A program made the position numbers and the translations under genes. Positions 6,882 through 8,830 of a stretch of DNA of 8,830 nt are shown here, piece after piece; position 1 is the stretch's first letter, and each line of letters opens with the position of its first letter. Location of the stretch: positions 1 through 8,830 of the forward strand of contig DAOWDM010000149.1 in the NCBI GenBank assembly GCA_030639035.1, given 5' to 3'. Under the pieces are notes generated by a model. It saw only the letters and a program-made list of their open reading frames with translations. It had not been told where the DNA came from and did no database searches. This stretch comes from Alphaproteobacteria bacterium (lineage in GTDB: Bacteria > Pseudomonadota > Alphaproteobacteria > DAOWDM01).

Positions 6882-6910
6882 TTCCAATTGATTGCAATTT
6901 CTTCTAAAAT
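6882..6910 (+). promoter_or_regulatory. Possible weak promoter for the exported TPM-like gene
   Basis: TTCCAA (6882-6887), 17 bases, TAAAAT (6905-6910). The -10 box matches five of six consensus bases but the -35 only three of six. It would give a leader of about 35 nt to the gene at 6953. The whole 95 bp divergent spacer (6858-6952) is AT-rich, so chance is possible. Confidence 0.3.
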
Positions 6911-6952
6911 ACATCAAGAACATAAAGCTTACTAAAAATTCATAAGGTTTTC

Positions 6953-7888
6953 TTGAAAAAAATGAAAAAAATCGTTTTATTTATTTTTCTAGTTGTGTTT
7001 TTTGCTGTTCCTGCTTTGGCTTGGCATAGCAAGTGGGTGCATGATGAAGCTGAGGTTTTGGGGAATCAGCACCGCTCGTTAATAGATAAATATCACGTAC
7101 TGTTTTTGCAAGATTTTGATATAGATTTTCAGGTTTTGATAAACAATAAATTCATTTCCCCTAAAGATTATAATGAAAAACAGTTTCAAAAATTAAATAT
7201 TGGAGAAAAAAGCAGTATCGATTCAGGAATGCTGCTGATAGTTGACCTTGCAAAAGAAAAACTGCATTTGGAAACAACTCCATTACTTAAAGAAACATAT
7301 CCTGAGGACTTTATTTCAGAACTCAATACAGAATTGATGAATGATTTTTTCAAAGAAAAACAGATTCCTGACGGAGTTGCAACAACAACCAAACTGCTTT
7401 TTGCCAAAGCTAAAGACGCAATGGAAGTTGTTTTTCCAGAAGATTCAGCAGAAGAAATATTTGCAAAAACAGACCCAAAGCAAACACTTGCTAAATATAT
7501 GCAGGCTTTAAAAGAACAGGATTCCAGTCCTAATCTGGATATTTATTCCAACAGTACAAAAATCATGCTGTCATCAAGGACGGTAACAAAAGCACAAATG
7601 AAAAACGAGCTTAGAACTCTGATAAAATGCTCCAAAGGAAAAACCTTCATCAACAATGGCTATTCTGTTATCCGATACAATGTTGAACAAAGGAAATGTG
7701 CCCCTTACTTTTTTGAAAAACATGGTGGGAAATGGAAACTTGACCTAGCAACTATGCAAAAAGCCATTCGCTTTAATATGAAAAACCAGTTTCTTCTAGT
7801 ACAGGATTTCAAGCACCCTTATATGTTTGCATTTAATTATTGGAATTTTGATAAAAACGGCTTTCCTATAAAAATCAAACTTTATTGA
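6953..7888 (+). CDS. Exported protein with TPM-like domain and unrecognised C-terminal domain
   Basis: The protein has 311 residues. A clear signal peptide comes first: basic MKKMKK, a hydrophobic stretch (7-19) and PALA|W, with likely signal peptidase I cleavage after A23. Residues about 27-160 resemble the TPM (YgcG/Psb32-like) fold: WVHDEAEVLG near the start and SGMLLIVDLAKEKLHLET in the middle. Unlike many TPM proteins it has no C-terminal membrane helix or Gly-rich tail. Residues about 170-311 form a second domain. It starts DPKQTLAKYMQALKEQD and carries two cysteines (C226, C249) that could form a disulfide in the periplasm. It may be NTF2-like, which is a guess. The start is TTG at 6953, with AAGG 5 nt upstream; the in-frame ATG at 6962 is the alternative. 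It is transcribed away from the AIM24 gene and overlaps hldE tail to tail by 7 bp. Confidence 0.75.
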   Translation: MKKMKKIVLFIFLVVFFAVPALAWHSKWVHDEAEVLGNQHRSLIDKYHVLFLQDFDIDFQVLINNKFISPKDYNEKQFQKLNIGEKSSIDSGMLLIVDLAKEKLHLETTPLLKETYPEDFISELNTELMNDFFKEKQIPDGVATTTKLLFAKAKDAMEVVFPEDSAEEIFAKTDPKQTLAKYMQALKEQDSSPNLDIYSNSTKIMLSSRTVTKAQMKNELRTLIKCSKGKTFINNGYSVIRYNVEQRKCAPYFFEKHGGKWKLDLATMQKAIRFNMKNQFLLVQDFKHPYMFAFNYWNFDKNGFPIKIKLY

Positions 7889-8830
7889 TTCAGTTTTTTA
7901 ATTGTATTTGTCGTTGAGTGTCCATCGGCAAGCTTTGCGAGTACGATTTTTCCGCCATAGCTTTGGACAATATCTGCTCCGACGACTGTTTCAACGGTAT
8001 AGTCTGCACCCTTAATCAAAACATCAGGCTTTAAGGCTTTTATTAGCCTTACTGGAGTTTCCTCTGAAAATATAACTACAATGTCAACTGAAGACAGTGA
8101 AGACAGCACTATTGCCCTTGAGGATTCTGGCTGCACAGGACGGCTTGAGCCTTTTAAATCTGAAACAGAAGTATCGCTGTTAAGTCCTACTATCAAAAAA
8201 TCGCAAGCTTCTTTTGCTTGAGATAAAAGAGAAACATGCCCTGGGTGTATCAAATCAAAACAGCCGTTTGTAAAGCCTATTTTTGCTCCACCTGCTCTCA
8301 ATTTCAAAACTCTTTCAATGGCTTTTTCCAAAGAAAGAACTTTTCCTCTGTTTTTAACAATATCCTGATTTCGCAAATAAGAAATCAGTTCGTCAGCATA
8401 TACAACGGCTGTTCCGACTTTGGAAACAACTATTGCACCAGCAGCATTAGCTATACGAGCCGAATCGGCAATTGATATGCCAGCTCCAAGAGATGAAGCC
8501 ATAGTTGCAACAACGGTATCTCCTGCACCTGATACATCAAAAACCTCTTTTGCCTGAGCAGGTAAATGATGAATTTCATCAGATGCAACAAGAGTCATTC
8601 CCTTGTCTCCTCGAGTTACAAGCACATTTTTGATGCAAAAGGAATCCATCAAATGACGAGCAGCAACAATAATTTCCTCATCACTATCCACCTGCATACG
8701 AGTTGCTTCTGCAAGTTCTTTGCGATTAGGAGTAATCAGATAAGCTCCATTGTATTTAGAATAATCCGTTCCTTTAGGGTCAATAACAACAGGCTTTCCG
8801 AGATTGTTTGCTTCTGCAATAAGAGTTGAC
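7882..8830 (-). CDS. hldE: Bifunctional heptose 7-phosphate kinase / heptose 1-phosphate adenylyltransferase, N-terminus cut
   Basis: HldE makes ADP-heptose for the LPS inner core in the cytoplasm. The frame is open to the right edge: 315 residues are visible, and the part beyond the Met codon at 8697 reads PVVIDPKGTDYSKY...LITPN, as expected inside the kinase, so that Met is not the start. The kinase (PfkB/ribokinase) part has DVSGAGDT (GAGD codons 8518-8529), with the Asp as likely base. A linker leads to the cytidylyltransferase-like domain: GFTNGCFDLIHPGH (HPGH codons 8236-8247), VGLNSDTSVSDLKG, RPVQPESSRA, and the late IKGADYTVETVVGAD. The end is NTIKKLNQ. E. coli HldE has 477 residues, so roughly 160 N-terminal residues lie beyond the window. 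The stop overlaps the convergent TPM-like gene. Confidence 0.95.
   Translation of the reverse strand, partial: STLIAEANNLGKPVVIDPKGTDYSKYNGAYLITPNRKELAEATRMQVDSDEEIIVAARHLMDSFCIKNVLVTRGDKGMTLVASDEIHHLPAQAKEVFDVSGAGDTVVATMASSLGAGISIADSARIANAAGAIVVSKVGTAVVYADELISYLRNQDIVKNRGKVLSLEKAIERVLKLRAGGAKIGFTNGCFDLIHPGHVSLLSQAKEACDFLIVGLNSDTSVSDLKGSSRPVQPESSRAIVLSSLSSVDIVVIFSEETPVRLIKALKPDVLIKGADYTVETVVGADIVQSYGGKIVLAKLADGHSTTNTIKKLNQ

Noticed and set aside
6858..6952. Promoter on the minus strand for the AIM24-type gene.
   Set aside because: TTGATG and TATTAA-like boxes exist but not at acceptable spacing; nothing was strong enough to list.
7882..8697. Reading hldE as starting at the Met codon at 8697.
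   Set aside because: The same frame continues upstream to 8830 and encodes the conserved kinase stretch PVVIDPKGTDYSKY, so the real start lies outside the window.
8566..8829. Plus-strand frame reaching the right edge.
   Set aside because: It is opposite the hldE kinase domain, which is clearly coding in the other direction up to the edge.

Overview
This window looks like part of a Gram-negative, probably proteobacterial, chromosome with low to moderate GC (about 40% judged by eye). Several things point that way. There is a fused HldE-type heptose enzyme for LPS core synthesis. There are two YcgN/UPF0260 proteins, a family typical of Proteobacteria. The YgjP-like metallopeptidase has a SRWGSC...SFSWRL...HEVTHLxEMNHS signature that I associate with alphaproteobacterial versions. 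A low-GC alphaproteobacterium is my best guess; this is inference, not proof.

Layout. Positions 1-4156 (minus strand) hold a complete glycine cleavage operon in the order gcvT-gcvH-gcvPA-gcvPB, with P-protein split into two subunits. gcvPB runs off the left edge. gcvT has its own good sigma70-type promoter just upstream (4194-4222) and a GTG start. gcvH, gcvPA and gcvPB are joined by one-base TAATG overlaps, and gcvPB has a perfect AAGGAGG ribosome site inside the end of gcvPA. The 143 bp between gcvT and gcvH contain a two-armed palindromic repeat that looks like a small interspersed (REP/BIME-type) element.

Positions 4241-6857 (minus strand) hold four tightly packed genes, likely one transcript: a GYF_2-AIM24 (TIGR00266) protein, two tandem paralogues of the cysteine-rich YcgN/UPF0260 family, and a YgjP-like zinc metallopeptidase. 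Spacings are 4 bp, 13 bp and a 4 bp overlap. None of these families has a well-settled biochemical role, so this is the least understood part of the window.

Positions 6953-7888 (plus strand, divergent from the previous group) encode an exported protein with a signal peptide, a TPM-like domain and an unrecognised C-terminal domain. It overlaps by 7 bp, tail to tail, with the 3' end of hldE (minus strand, 7882-8830). hldE is cut by the right edge and lacks roughly the first third of the protein.

The four glycine cleavage proteins work together. GcvPA/GcvPB decarboxylates glycine with PLP, GcvH carries the aminomethyl group on a lipoyl lysine, and GcvT transfers the one-carbon unit to tetrahydrofolate and releases ammonia. 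No RNA genes, CRISPR arrays, insertion sequences or phage genes were seen. There is no gene-free stretch above 300 bases.
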